Shown piece by piece: positions 38,864 to 47,897 of a stretch of 64,000 nucleotides of DNA; positions within the stretch are counted from its first letter, which is position 1, and each line of letters starts with the position of its first letter. Made by a program: the position numbers and the translations under genes. This DNA is from Marinomonas sp. KMM3893. Lineage in GTDB: Bacteria; Pseudomonadota; Gammaproteobacteria; Pseudomonadales; Marinomonadaceae. The DNA is taken from contig NZ_SJSC01000007.1 in assembly GCF_004352855.1 (NCBI RefSeq), positions 1 to 64,000 of the forward strand, read 5' to 3'. Under the pieces are notes generated by a model. The model saw only the letters and a list, made by a program, of their open reading frames with translations, was not told the origin of the DNA and ran no database searches.

Positions 38864-38893
38864 ATTGTAGACTGCTTCTTGTCGCCGGGTCAA
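38864..38893 (-). promoter_or_regulatory. Promoter and long leader of the second cold-shock gene
   Basis: On the minus strand TTGACC (38888-38893) and TACAAT (38864-38869) are 18 bases apart. The transcript would start near 38857, leaving a leader of about 158 bases before the ATG at 38698. That length and layout match cspA-type thermoregulated leaders. The rest of 38894-39047 belongs to the ldhA upstream region. Confidence 0.6.
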
Positions 38894-39047
38894 TCAAGTT
38901 TTCATAAAAATTAATTGGTAAAGCCAAGAAGAAAAATTATCTTGAGTCAAATCAACACTCTATATAAAAACAACGATCAAAATAGTTTTTTCTTCGCGGC
39001 CCATAGTATGCTTTTTGAACGACCAGAATAAACCATTGGAGCAAGAA

Positions 39048-40046
39048 ATGATGAAAGTGGCTGTTTTTTCATGCAAACCTTATGACCAAAGAACCCTATC
39101 TAAGGCCGTTGCTGAAACCCCTTCGATTGAATTGAGCTATTTCGAAAGCCGACTCAGCTCAGAAACCATGACATTAACGCACGGCTTTGATGCAGTCTCT
39201 TGCTTCGTTAACGACAATATCGACCGACACGTAATCCAATACTTAGCGGATCACGGCATTACAGCGATCACTTTGCGTTGCGCCGGCTTTAATAACGTAG
39301 ACCTGTCTGCTGCAAAAGCGGCAAACATAAAGGTCTACCACGTACCAGATTACAGCCCCACTTCCGTGGCTGAACATGCCGTCGCTCTCATCATGACTTT
39401 AAACAGAAAAACCCATCGCGCCTACCATAGAGTCAAAGAAGGGAACTTTGCTCTGGAAGGGTTACTGGGGTTTAACGTGCAAAGCAGGACGGTAGGCTGC
39501 ATTGGTACAGGACGCATAGGCCAAGCTTTTTGTCGCATTATGAGGGGCTTTGGTTGTCGCGTCCTCTGCTACGACATTTCCCCTAATAACGATCTTGTTG
39601 ATATTGGATGCGAATACACAGATTTAGAAACCCTGTATTCAGACAGCGACATTCTTAGCTTGCACTGCCCTCTCAACGCGTCCACCCACCACCTAATCAA
39701 TAAAAACAGCCTATCTAAAATGAAAGATGGGGTGATGATCATCAACACCAGTCGCGGCGCTTTAGTCAATGCACAAGAAGCCATAGACGCTCTTTACACA
39801 GGAAAAATCGGCTATTTAGGATTAGACGTCTACGAGCAAGAAAATTCGATTTTCTTTGAAGACATGTCATCACACATTATTCAGGACAGTGTTTTTCAGC
39901 TCATGCTGACCTTCCCCAATGTGGTGGTTACAGGTCATCAGGGCTACTTTACTCAAGAGGCACTCGATCACATCGCCACCACAACATTGGACAACCTAAT
40001 CGCCCATGCAGAAGAAAAACCCTGCTTACGATTATTAAATCCTTAA
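39048..40046 (+). CDS. ldhA: D-lactate dehydrogenase (fermentative, LdhA-like)
   Basis: NADH-dependent D-2-hydroxyacid dehydrogenase that reduces pyruvate to D-lactate. The 332-residue protein aligns by eye over its whole length with E. coli LdhA: KVAVFSCKPYD, LRCAGFNNVDL, NADH-binding GCIGTGRIGQAF, the catalytic arginine in NTSRGALV, the DVYE glutamate and the TGHQG histidine. The ATG at 39048 is chosen because GGAG lies 6 bases upstream. A LysR regulator gene follows 41 bases later. Confidence 0.9.
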   Translation: MMKVAVFSCKPYDQRTLSKAVAETPSIELSYFESRLSSETMTLTHGFDAVSCFVNDNIDRHVIQYLADHGITAITLRCAGFNNVDLSAAKAANIKVYHVPDYSPTSVAEHAVALIMTLNRKTHRAYHRVKEGNFALEGLLGFNVQSRTVGCIGTGRIGQAFCRIMRGFGCRVLCYDISPNNDLVDIGCEYTDLETLYSDSDILSLHCPLNASTHHLINKNSLSKMKDGVMIINTSRGALVNAQEAIDALYTGKIGYLGLDVYEQENSIFFEDMSSHIIQDSVFQLMLTFPNVVVTGHQGYFTQEALDHIATTTLDNLIAHAEEKPCLRLLNP

Positions 40047-40087
40047 ATGGCTACTCATTAAAATCCAAATGCGGATACAATGAGCTC

Positions 40088-40966
40088 ATGAGAATCACCT
40101 TAAGACAATTACAAATATTTGAAGCCGTTGTTCACACTGGCTCCGTCACCGCCGCTGCCGATATGGTTGCCATTAGTCAGCCGGCGGCAAGCCAAGCGTT
40201 ACGAGAATTAGAAGCCTTACTAGGCCAACCTCTTTTTCGGCGCCACGGTAAACGCTTGCAAATTACTCCCCAAGCTCGGCATTTATTGCCCCAAGCTCGC
40301 GCGGTGTTAAGCCAAATAGAACAGATAGAAAGCATGGGAAGCGATGACGAGCTTAGCGGTTCACTCCATATTGCTGCCAGCGTCAGTGTTGGCAACTATC
40401 TACTTCCTGAACAGATGTCGGTGTTTAAGCAAAAGCACCCTAATATTCGCTTCAACCTCGACATTGGCAATACCCAACACGTCATTCAGCAGCTCCTCAC
40501 AGGCAAAGCAGAAGTCGGCTTTATTGAAGGCTATTGCCAGCACGCAGAGTTGATGACCAAGGTATGGCTGAAAGATGAATTAGTGGTGTTTGGCTCTACC
40601 CAAGAAAACCGACCGGAAAACTTATCCTGGGATGATCTGCAAAAGGCAGATTGGGTAATGCGAGAAGTCGGCTCAGGAACCAGAAACATACTTGAGCAAG
40701 CAATGGGAAAAAACATCACCCAACTTAACGTGGTGTTATCACTGGCCCATATGGAAGCCGTTAAACAAGCGGTCATTCATAAAATGGGGCTTGGCTGCTT
40801 ATCTCGAATGGCGCTTTCTCAGGAACTAAGTTCAGGCCTAATCAGGCTTTATGAGACGCCTCTTGAGTTGACACGAAACCTTTTAATAGTGACCCCAAAG
40901 AACACCACCCTCACCAAAAATGCTCAAGGCTTCTTTGATCAATGCTATGCACTTCCCTCTTTATAG
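40088..40966 (+). CDS. LysR family transcriptional regulator (CbbR/YeiE-like)
   Basis: DNA-binding regulator of 292 residues. The N-terminal helix-turn-helix runs from LRQLQIFEAVV to SQPAASQALRELEALLG, followed by a periplasmic-binding-like effector domain from about residue 92. It lies 41 bases after ldhA on the same strand, so it may be co-transcribed with it and might control it. The effector is unknown. Confidence 0.88.
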   Translation: MRITLRQLQIFEAVVHTGSVTAAADMVAISQPAASQALRELEALLGQPLFRRHGKRLQITPQARHLLPQARAVLSQIEQIESMGSDDELSGSLHIAASVSVGNYLLPEQMSVFKQKHPNIRFNLDIGNTQHVIQQLLTGKAEVGFIEGYCQHAELMTKVWLKDELVVFGSTQENRPENLSWDDLQKADWVMREVGSGTRNILEQAMGKNITQLNVVLSLAHMEAVKQAVIHKMGLGCLSRMALSQELSSGLIRLYETPLELTRNLLIVTPKNTTLTKNAQGFFDQCYALPSL

Positions 40967-41014
40967 AGCAGCCAAAAAGAAAAACAATACGCTGAGTGCT
41001 TAGCCCATCTCAGC

Positions 41015-41407
41015 TTATTTTAATGCAGGGTACTGCAACAGATCGTCGCTGATATCGTACCAATCGGGTTTACTCGAAACAAACAAGTGATGGTCTGGCG
41101 CTAAATTCGGCTCATCATCCAGTACGCCTAACGAAATTTCAATGTGGTTAGGAAAGTCTTTATGGTAATAATAAATTGGACTGCCACAGTCTTTGCAGAA
41201 TCCCCGTCTGACACGTTCAGATGACGCAAAACGGCGAACTCTTTTTTTCGTCGATATCCACTCAACATCCTTTTTCAAACAGGTGCCGTAAGCGGCGCCA
41301 GTGCCTGCGTGCGTTTTACGACACTGGGTGCAATGACAAATACTTGCACTGATAAAAGGAGAGGTCACTCTGAACACAACAGAACCACATAAGCAGGAAG
41401 CTTTCAT
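41015..41407 (-). CDS. GFA family zinc protein
   Basis: Protein of about 130 residues of the glutathione-dependent formaldehyde-activating (GFA, DUF636) fold. Zinc ligands are visible as CLCG near residue 5, CHCTQC near 25 and CKDCG near 70. Most members are not formaldehyde enzymes, so the function is open. The ATG at 41407 is chosen with GAGG five bases upstream; the frame is open 11 codons further. Convergent with the preceding LysR gene. Confidence 0.82.
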   Translation of the reverse strand: MKASCLCGSVVFRVTSPFISASICHCTQCRKTHAGTGAAYGTCLKKDVEWISTKKRVRRFASSERVRRGFCKDCGSPIYYYHKDFPNHIEISLGVLDDEPNLAPDHHLFVSSKPDWYDISDDLLQYPALK

Positions 41408-41466
41408 CATTACCTCATTAAAAGCCATGTAGACACACAAGAAACTCTGGCTGAAAGGAAAAGCAT

Positions 41467-41571
41467 CTAGCGTAAAGTAACCGCATGCATTCCTAAGGCC
41501 TTATCGAGCCGCTGTATTATGCCAGAAGCTGCCAAACCGACCAAGCGACGACCTTGGCTTTTTACTGTCAT
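41467..41571 (-). other. Short unassigned ORF or gene remnant upstream of the GFA gene
   Basis: Minus-strand frame ending in TAG at 41467. It has an ATG at 41571 (34 residues, including GRRLVGLAASGIIQRLDKAL), and the same frame is open upstream to the end of the gap. The composition looks protein-like and suggests the 3' end of a lost gene, but I recognise no family and see no ribosome site. It could be chance. Confidence 0.2.
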
Positions 41572-41673
41572 GTGAAAAAGTTCAGAGAAAAAGCAATACT
41601 CGGTTGTACTTTGTAACAAGGTCAATACAATCAATTCACTAAAGCAATAAAACAGCTGGCTACCATAACAAAG

Positions 41674-42621
41674 ATGAATATAAACAAAATAGATCTGAAT
41701 CTACTCATTTATTTAGATGTCTTGCTACGAGAATGCAATGTCACACGGTCTGCAAGCAAATTAAACATCACCCAACCAGCCATGAGCAATGGATTAAAAC
41801 GGTTGAGAGATTTGCTAAACGACCCACTCCTCGTTCGAACTAGCGAAGGCATGAAACCCACTGAAAAAGCACTTCGCCTGCAACCTGTGGTAAGAAAGGT
41901 CTTGCTTGAGCTCGAAGAAGCACTGCAGCCAGAAGCCGACTTTAACGAGCGCACCAGTACACGTGTGTTTCGAATTATGGCCAGCGATTATGCCGCCTCA
42001 ACGGTTATCCCAAGGCTGTTAAATCGATTGCGAGAAAATGCCCCAGGAATCACCCTAGACATAATGACACCGAGCGATGTGACTTTTCATGATGTGGAGG
42101 CAGGAAGAATTGACATGGCCATCAATCGCTTTGAAGAGCTTCCTCAATCATTCCATCAAAAAAGCATTTGGCTAGACGACTTTGTCTGCATGATGAGCTC
42201 CGACAACCCTCTCAGGCACAACTTCAATTTAGAAAGTTATTTGCAGTCGCAACATATCTGGGTGAGTAAAACAGGGTTTGGGGTTGGCGTCGGGATGGAC
42301 CCAAATGACGTACAAAAACTAGGCTGGGTAGACGAAGCATTACAAAGCATTGATAAAACACGCAGCATTCGAGTGTTTACCAGAAGCTACCATACAGCAA
42401 TGCACCTTGCCCTTGAGCAAGACCTGATTGCGACCTTGCCAAGAAAAGTCGCCATGATCAATCGCAACAATCCAGACCTTGCGATTATTGAGCCACCATT
42501 TGTCATCCCTAAAATAGAACTCAAAATGATCTGGAGCTCTTTGCTACACCATGACGCCAGCCATATCTGGTTCAGAAGACAAGTAATTGAGCTTGCCAAT
42601 GAATTAAAAAAACAAATTTAG
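41674..42621 (+). CDS. LysR family transcriptional regulator (NodD/LeuO-like class)
   Basis: Protein of 315 residues with an N-terminal HTH typical of the NodD/PcpR/LeuO class (DLNLLIYLDVLLRECNVTRSA, then TQPAMSNGLKRLRDL). An effector-binding domain starts near residue 90. It is followed 13 bases later by a VOC-family enzyme gene on the same strand. The ligand is unknown. Confidence 0.88.
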   Translation: MNINKIDLNLLIYLDVLLRECNVTRSASKLNITQPAMSNGLKRLRDLLNDPLLVRTSEGMKPTEKALRLQPVVRKVLLELEEALQPEADFNERTSTRVFRIMASDYAASTVIPRLLNRLRENAPGITLDIMTPSDVTFHDVEAGRIDMAINRFEELPQSFHQKSIWLDDFVCMMSSDNPLRHNFNLESYLQSQHIWVSKTGFGVGVGMDPNDVQKLGWVDEALQSIDKTRSIRVFTRSYHTAMHLALEQDLIATLPRKVAMINRNNPDLAIIEPPFVIPKIELKMIWSSLLHHDASHIWFRRQVIELANELKKQI

Positions 42622-42634
42622 CATGGAAGCAACT

Positions 42635-43027
42635 ATGTTTTCGGTTTCTCACCTTCATCACGTGGCCATCATTTGCTCCAACTACTCGGTCTCTAAACGC
42701 TTTTATCACCACATTTTAGGTTTCGAGATTCTTCGAGAAACCTATAGAGAAGAGCGCCAGTCTTTTAAATTAGATTTAAAAGTCAGTGAATTCGAACAAA
42801 TAGAGCTTTTCTCATTTCCTAATCCGCCAAAGCGACCTTCTCGCCCTGAAGCTCAAGGCCTAAGACACCTCGCTTTTGCCGTTGCCGATCTAGATGCTTG
42901 TATCAATCATCTTAAGGAACACAAGATCGCGGTGGAAGAAATTCGCGTTGATCACCTCACCGGGCGACGCTTTACTTTTTTTGCCGACCCAGATGGCTTA
43001 CCGCTAGAACTGTACGAAATAGAATAA
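42635..43027 (+). CDS. VOC family (glyoxalase-like) protein, YaeR/GloA2 type
   Basis: Metal-dependent vicinal-oxygen-chelate protein of about 130 residues. It has paired beta-alpha-beta motifs with predicted metal ligands in LHHVAIICSNY, GLRHLAFAVADLD and the final LELYE glutamate. E. coli YaeR has the same size and motifs; its substrate is not firmly known. The ATG at 42635 is chosen with GGAAG upstream; an earlier ATG at 42623 lacks a ribosome site. Confidence 0.85.
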   Translation: MFSVSHLHHVAIICSNYSVSKRFYHHILGFEILRETYREERQSFKLDLKVSEFEQIELFSFPNPPKRPSRPEAQGLRHLAFAVADLDACINHLKEHKIAVEEIRVDHLTGRRFTFFADPDGLPLELYEIE

Positions 43028-43051
43028 GACAGGCCGAACCATAGACATAAA

Positions 43052-43083
43052 AAAAGCACACATCAGAAACGGATGTGTGCTTT
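43052..43083 (-). terminator. Terminator between the VOC gene and grxD
   Basis: AAAGCACACATC and GATGTGTGCTTT form a 12-bp stem. On the minus strand it is followed by a run of seven T, 23 bases past the grxD stop. Confidence 0.82.
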
Positions 43084-43105
43084 GCGTCTAACTCAAGGCT
43101 ATGGC

Positions 43106-43435
43106 TTACTCTTCTGTAGAGCCAACCGCCTCTTTAATCAAAGTTTGTAATTCACCATTCGACGCCATTTCTACAATGATGTCACAACCACCAACCAACT
43201 CGCCTTTTACCCATAACTGTGGGAATGTTGGCCAGTTCGCAAACTTTGGCAATTCCGCGCGAATGTCTGGATTGTCTAAGATATTAACAAACGCAAAACG
43301 CTCACCACAGCTCATCAAGGCTTGCACTGCCTGTGATGAAAAACCACATTGTGGTGCACGAGGATTACCCTTCATATATAGAAGAATGTCGTTGCTCTCA
43401 ATCTGCTCTTTAATTGTATCAATTGTATTACTCAT
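43106..43435 (-). CDS. grxD: Monothiol glutaredoxin (Grx4)
   Basis: Iron-sulphur cluster carrier and trafficking protein. The 109-residue protein has the monothiol active site CGFS near residue 30 (PQCGFSSQAV), the GSH-binding segments WPTFPQLWV and GGCDI, and an N-terminal helix. GAGG lies upstream of the ATG. Divergent from argF. Confidence 0.96.
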   Translation of the reverse strand: MSNTIDTIKEQIESNDILLYMKGNPRAPQCGFSSQAVQALMSCGERFAFVNILDNPDIRAELPKFANWPTFPQLWVKGELVGGCDIIVEMASNGELQTLIKEAVGSTEE

Positions 43436-43655
43436 TATAAAACCTCATTCACCTTGTTTCTTCGTAACACCATCAAAAGCAGTATCACGCCAAAATACAT
43501 TAACTTGTCCAAGTTTATTGGGACTCGCCTAGTGTTTACAACCCCAAGACAGTGGTTTCCTTTGTTCTTTCTAATGCGAATTGCCCTTTACTCACCTACC
43601 TGAGTGTATTAAATTGGACGATTCCCCTTTTAAAAAGACAATTAAGGAGTTTAGC

Positions 43656-44561
43656 GTGTCGCCAAGGCATTTTCTTACTCTCAAAGACCTTTCGTCTGCA
43701 GAGTTAAAACAGCTACTATCTCGAGCTTCAGAGCTTAAGAAAATTCATCGTGAAGGCGCACTCTACGAACCGCTTAAAAACCGCGTATTAGGGATGATTT
43801 TCGAAAAGTCCTCGACGCGAACTCGCGTATCATTTGAATCAGGTATGGCTCAGTTTGGTGGACATGCTTTGTTTCTATCCTCCAGAGACACACAACTAGG
43901 TCGCGGCGAACCCGTGGAAGACAGCGCTCGTGTTATCTCCAGCATGGTTGATGCTGTGATGATTCGTACTTTTGAGCACAGCCTTGTCGAAACCTTTGCT
44001 CAGTATTCTTCTGTGCCTGTGATAAACGCACTAACAGACGATTACCACCCTTGCCAGCTGCTTGCTGACATGCAGACTTACCAAGAGCACCGTGGCTCAA
44101 TTGAAGGTAAAAAAGTTGTCTGGGTGGGCGATGGCAACAATATGTGTAACTCTTACATCAATGCCGCGTCTCTGCTGGATTTCCAATTGGTTATCGCCTG
44201 TCCTAAAGGTTACGAGCCTAATCCTGAACTGGTCGCAGAGCACCAAGATCGAGTTACCGTATTGCACGATGCAAAAGACGCAGCAAAAGGGGCAGACCTG
44301 ATTGTGACGGACGTATTCGCCTCTATGGGACAAGAAGACGAACAAGAGCAAAGACTCAAAGATTTTGACGGCTTCCAAGTGAATACTGATCTTATGTCTT
44401 TAGCCAACAAAGACGCTTTATTCATGCACTGCCTTCCTGCTCACCGAGGTGAAGAAGTCTCTGCTGAAGTGTTAGATCATCCAGACTCGGTTGTGTGGGA
44501 CGAAGCTGAAAACCGTCTTCATGCTCAAAAAGCCCTACTCGAATTTCTATTGTGTAATTAA
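43656..44561 (+). CDS. argF: Ornithine carbamoyltransferase
   Basis: Joins ornithine and carbamoyl phosphate to citrulline in arginine synthesis. The protein of about 301 residues has the carbamoyl-phosphate motif [10 protein letters not shown], the [11 protein letters not shown] segment and the catalytic [10 protein letters not shown] near the end. The start is the GTG at 43656, preceded by AAGGAG at the right distance and matching the family N terminus. The frame is open 25 codons upstream. argH is elsewhere in the window; no ArgR box is clear. Confidence 0.95.
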   Translation: MSPRHFLTLKDLSSAELKQLLSRASELKKIHREGALYEPLKNRVLGMIFEKSSTRTRVSFESGMAQFGGHALFLSSRDTQLGRGEPVEDSARVISSMVDAVMIRTFEHSLVETFAQYSSVPVINALTDDYHPCQLLADMQTYQEHRGSIEGKKVVWVGDGNNMCNSYINAASLLDFQLVIACPKGYEPNPELVAEHQDRVTVLHDAKDAAKGADLIVTDVFASMGQEDEQEQRLKDFDGFQVNTDLMSLANKDALFMHCLPAHRGEEVSAEVLDHPDSVVWDEAENRLHAQKALLEFLLCN

Positions 44562-44572
44562 TCACAACACCG

Positions 44573-44609
44573 AAACCCATGAGACGTTTTTCGCCCATGG
44601 GTTTTTTTT
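44573..44609 (+). terminator. Terminator of argF
   Basis: AAACCCATG and CATGGGTTT form a 9-bp stem with a 14-base loop, followed by a run of T. Confidence 0.85.
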
Positions 44610-44620
44610 CTGTTATTCAC

Positions 44621-44633
44621 TGAATCACATTCA
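44621..44633 (+). promoter_or_regulatory. MetR-binding box upstream of metR
   Basis: TGAATCACATTCA matches the MetR consensus TGAA-N5-TTCA exactly. It lies 17 bases before the metR start codon and right after the argF terminator. This suggests autoregulation of metR. Confidence 0.65.
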
Positions 44634-44649
44634 CTTACTGTAAGTTATT

Positions 44650-45576
44650 ATGAGTATTATTGAAGTTAGGCATTTAAAAACGCTGACAGCGTTACGGGAA
44701 ACAGGCAGCTTAGTCGAAGCAGCTGAACGGGTTCATCTAACCCAATCGGCACTGTCTCACCAACTAAAGGACCTAGAAGAAAAACTTGATTGCGCGCTCT
44801 TCATTCGCAAAACTAAACCCGTTCGCTTTACCAGCGCAGGACTTCGATTACTGCAACTTGCCGACGATGTACTACTATCATTTCGCTCAGCACAAAGAGA
44901 CATACAGCGCTTTGCAGAAGGCGAAAGTGGTCGCTTACACATCGCGATTGAATGCCACAGCTGCTACGAGTGGTTAATGCCAACCATTGATCATTTCAGG
45001 GAACATTGGCCAGACGTCGAGCTCGACCTGTCGACCGCGTTCAGCTTTATGCCCTTGCCAGCATTGGCACGAGGAGATCTGGACTTAGTGGTCACATCTG
45101 ACCCGCAGGATCTGCCTAATATAGAATACATTCCACTTTTTCAGTATGAGGCTCAAGTCGCACTTTCAAGACATCACAGACTGGCCAAAAAAGAATTTTT
45201 AAGCCCTGAAGATTTTGCCCAAGAAACGCTCATCACTTATCCGGTTGAGCCAGAGCGCTTGGATATATTCAAGCACTTCTTAACCCCAGCGGGCGTCGCA
45301 CCCGCCAAAATTCGTCACAGCGAATTAACCTTGATGATGATGCAATTAGTAGCCAGCGGACGTGGTGTTTGTTGTATTCCAAACTGGGCATTAACGGAAT
45401 ACTCAAACCGCCAATACGTGCTGACAAAATCATTAGGGGAAGAAGGCGTTTGGTGTAAGCTCTATCTTGCAATCAGAAAAGATCAGCGCCAAAACGCTTA
45501 CATGGAAGACTTAATTAATACCGCCTCTAAGACATGTTTTAAAAATCTAAAAGGCATATTGTCGCCAGACCTATAG
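44650..45576 (+). CDS. metR: LysR-type regulator of methionine synthesis, MetR
   Basis: Homocysteine-responsive activator of metE/metH in E. coli. The 308-residue protein parallels E. coli MetR closely by eye: IEVRHLKTLTALRETGSL, TQSALSHQLKDLE, RIAIECHSC-like LHIAIECHSCYEWL, LDLVVTSD and ETLITYPVEPERLD. A consensus MetR box precedes it. metE is not adjacent, unlike in E. coli. The start is ATG with a weak ribosome site. Confidence 0.92.
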   Translation: MSIIEVRHLKTLTALRETGSLVEAAERVHLTQSALSHQLKDLEEKLDCALFIRKTKPVRFTSAGLRLLQLADDVLLSFRSAQRDIQRFAEGESGRLHIAIECHSCYEWLMPTIDHFREHWPDVELDLSTAFSFMPLPALARGDLDLVVTSDPQDLPNIEYIPLFQYEAQVALSRHHRLAKKEFLSPEDFAQETLITYPVEPERLDIFKHFLTPAGVAPAKIRHSELTLMMMQLVASGRGVCCIPNWALTEYSNRQYVLTKSLGEEGVWCKLYLAIRKDQRQNAYMEDLINTASKTCFKNLKGILSPDL

Positions 45577-45600
45577 CAGTCCGGCGACCATTTTTCAGCA

Positions 45601-47109
45601 TCAGGACAAGGTGTTCTGATGCTGATTACGAGACCAAATCAAACTAAACTTCGCCCCACCAAGATCACTGGCGTCCACCAGCACAGCGCCACCATGCCAA
45701 AATGCAATACGCTGAACAATGGCAAGCCCTAAACCATACCCCCCTGACGCTCGAGTCCGGCTATTATCCAATCGCTGAAAAGGAATAAAAACCTTGTCTC
45801 TGTCTTCTATAGCAATCCCAGGACCATCGTCTTCGATATCCAACTGCCAACGTTCTTCATCGTAAGAAAAGATAATGGCAATCTTGCTATTGGCGTATTT
45901 AGAAGCGTTTAAAATCAAATTCTGCAACGCCCTGTGAAGATGATGTTCATCAGCAACCACGGTATCTGGCTCTGGAATATCAATCGTTACCTGCAAGTGC
46001 TTAAGCAAAGGCTCATTGTTATCCAAGATAGAGCCTAATAATTGCTTAATGCTGGTTTCTTGGAAATTGAGCGCTAATGACCCTTCTTCCAGCTTGCCAT
46101 ACGTTAGTACTTCATCAACGAGCGTGTTGAGCTCTTCGACATCGTCTTCCAACGCGGTCACAGTATGAACCACAGAGTCATCCACTTCGTCTTTGACTAC
46201 CTCCAGACCAAAGCGGAGTCGTGCTATAGGGGTGCGCAACTCATGAGAAATGGCATTAATCATTTCTCTTTGTACTTTAAGCAAGCGCTGAATATGAGAG
46301 GACATAGAGTCAAATGAGTAAGCAAGCTCTTTAAGCGTTCCGCTACTGTCGGGTATTTCTTTAGGTAAACCACTGCGTCCACGGGCAATTTGACGGGTAA
46401 GGTTCTCGAACGTTTTTCTCTTCAAATCCAAGTAAAACAGTTCACGCCAGATCAATGCCAACATAGCAACAATCGCAATGGCGACAATCATAACCACAAT
46501 AAAAGTCAGTGAGAAAGGCGCGGCATGATCAATGGAAATAAAATATTCATCGCCCTCTACGTCTCCCTTCCATAAAAAGCCGTGCTTATTATGAACACCA
46601 TACGTCAAGGTCACCCCTTCTACAGAACCGGTCATTTCAGATGAAACAGGTTCTACACTTAAACAGGAAATTGACTGCAATAAAGAGCGTTTATCCGCAT
46701 AGGAAAGAGGGGAAAGAAGCAGCCCTTTAAGCAAGGCTTCGAGATGGAATCGCTTACTTTCTGACGCCGCCACACCAACAAAACTGGCGCCAGCATCAGA
46801 GCCAAAAGATAATTGGTAATCACCATTTGGCAAACGTAACCATTTTTTCTGGGCTAGCAAAGCGGTTGTGTTAGCAACACTTTGTGGTGCTTCAAGCGTT
46901 TGCCATTTGAATTGAGATTCAGGCAGAGTTCGTTTTATGCCAGTGGCGAGCAAAGCAAGACTCAGCTCTGCATCCACACATAAAAGCTGCTCATGTTTCG
47001 CTTCAGTGATGCGAAACATGGCAAACTCTACCGCGGCATAACACCCCATTAATATAATTAGACAACCAATAATAAGGTGTCGATATAACCGCCACATTTC
47101 TTTTTGCAT
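45601..47109 (-). CDS. Sensor histidine kinase, RstB-like
   Basis: Inner-membrane sensor of 502 residues. Two membrane segments (about 11-30 and 200-222) flank a periplasmic domain of about 170 residues. A HAMP linker, the HisKA phospho-acceptor AISHELRTPIARLRF (His near 292) and an HATPase domain with the N box NLILNASKYA and G1 box DDGPGIA follow. It lies 7 bases after its response regulator. The stimulus is unknown; RstB in E. coli belongs to the Mg2+/acid PhoPQ regulon. Confidence 0.85.
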   Translation of the reverse strand: MQKEMWRLYRHLIIGCLIILMGCYAAVEFAMFRITEAKHEQLLCVDAELSLALLATGIKRTLPESQFKWQTLEAPQSVANTTALLAQKKWLRLPNGDYQLSFGSDAGASFVGVAASESKRFHLEALLKGLLLSPLSYADKRSLLQSISCLSVEPVSSEMTGSVEGVTLTYGVHNKHGFLWKGDVEGDEYFISIDHAAPFSLTFIVVMIVAIAIVAMLALIWRELFYLDLKRKTFENLTRQIARGRSGLPKEIPDSSGTLKELAYSFDSMSSHIQRLLKVQREMINAISHELRTPIARLRFGLEVVKDEVDDSVVHTVTALEDDVEELNTLVDEVLTYGKLEEGSLALNFQETSIKQLLGSILDNNEPLLKHLQVTIDIPEPDTVVADEHHLHRALQNLILNASKYANSKIAIIFSYDEERWQLDIEDDGPGIAIEDRDKVFIPFQRLDNSRTRASGGYGLGLAIVQRIAFWHGGAVLVDASDLGGAKFSLIWSRNQHQNTLS

Positions 47110-47116
47110 TAGGCGG

Positions 47117-47839
47117 TTAAACCTCTTTTACAAAAAGGTAGCCTTTACTGCGTATTGTTTTAATACGACGAGGGTGAATCGGATCATCACCAATCTTGGA
47201 GCGAATTCGAGAAATGCGCACATCAACAGAACGATCTTGACCGTCGTATTCAATGCCACGTAACTCGCCAAAAATTTCTTCTCGACTTAGGATTCGGCCG
47301 GCATTGCTGGCCAACAACCAAAGCAAATCAAATTCTGCACTGGTCAGCTCTATTTCATCACTCGCTAACCACGCTTCGCGACGAGAGTTATCAATCACCA
47401 AAGGACCAAACGTCAAGGTTTGCTCCGCTTTAGCGCTGTTCGCAGCAGACAAATCAACATCTTGTGTACTACGACGCAATAAGGATTGAACTCGTGCTAA
47501 TAAAACGCGCGGTTTAGCAGGTTTGGACACATAATCATCAGCGCCAATTTCTAGCCCTAAAATTTGGTCCACATCGTCGCTGCGTGCCGTTAACATAAGG
47601 ATAGGTCCCTTATAGTCGTTGCGCACACTGCGGCAAATGGTAAAACCATCTGCTCCAGGTAACATTAGATCCAAAATAACAAGTGAAGGCTGTTCTTCTA
47701 CAATACGAGTAATGGCAGCTCGACCATCTGATTCAACATTAACTAAAAAGCCATTTTTGATTAGGTATTCTTGAGTAAGTGACGCTAAACGCTCGTCATC
47801 TTCTACTATTAAAATGGTTTGGCTCTCATCCGTATTCAT
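47117..47839 (-). CDS. Response regulator, RstA-like (OmpR/PhoB family)
   Basis: Protein of 240 residues with a receiver domain (acidic pair EDD near 13-15, phosphorylated Asp in LVILDLMLP near 56, Lys in VSKPAKP near 106) and a winged-helix DNA-binding domain (ELTSAEFDLLWLLASNAGRI, then RSVDVRISRIRSKIGDDP). The ICR..R/GPI and EIFGELRGIEYDGQDRSVDV segments resemble RstA. First gene of the two-gene operon. Confidence 0.88.
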   Translation of the reverse strand: MNTDESQTILIVEDDERLASLTQEYLIKNGFLVNVESDGRAAITRIVEEQPSLVILDLMLPGADGFTICRSVRNDYKGPILMLTARSDDVDQILGLEIGADDYVSKPAKPRVLLARVQSLLRRSTQDVDLSAANSAKAEQTLTFGPLVIDNSRREAWLASDEIELTSAEFDLLWLLASNAGRILSREEIFGELRGIEYDGQDRSVDVRISRIRSKIGDDPIHPRRIKTIRSKGYLFVKEV

Positions 47840-47897
47840 GGTTAATCCTCATCCTGATAAGTATTTTTCTAATAAATCGATTGATAATCGTTCGAAA

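Noticed and set aside
38942-38968. Possible ldhA promoter (TTGAGT ... TATAAA)
   Set aside because: The spacer is only 15 bases and several alternatives are equally poor, so no call was made.
47875-47897. Possible Fur box upstream of the rstA-like gene
   Set aside because: Only about 11 of 19 positions fit the consensus by eye, which is no better than chance in AT-rich DNA.
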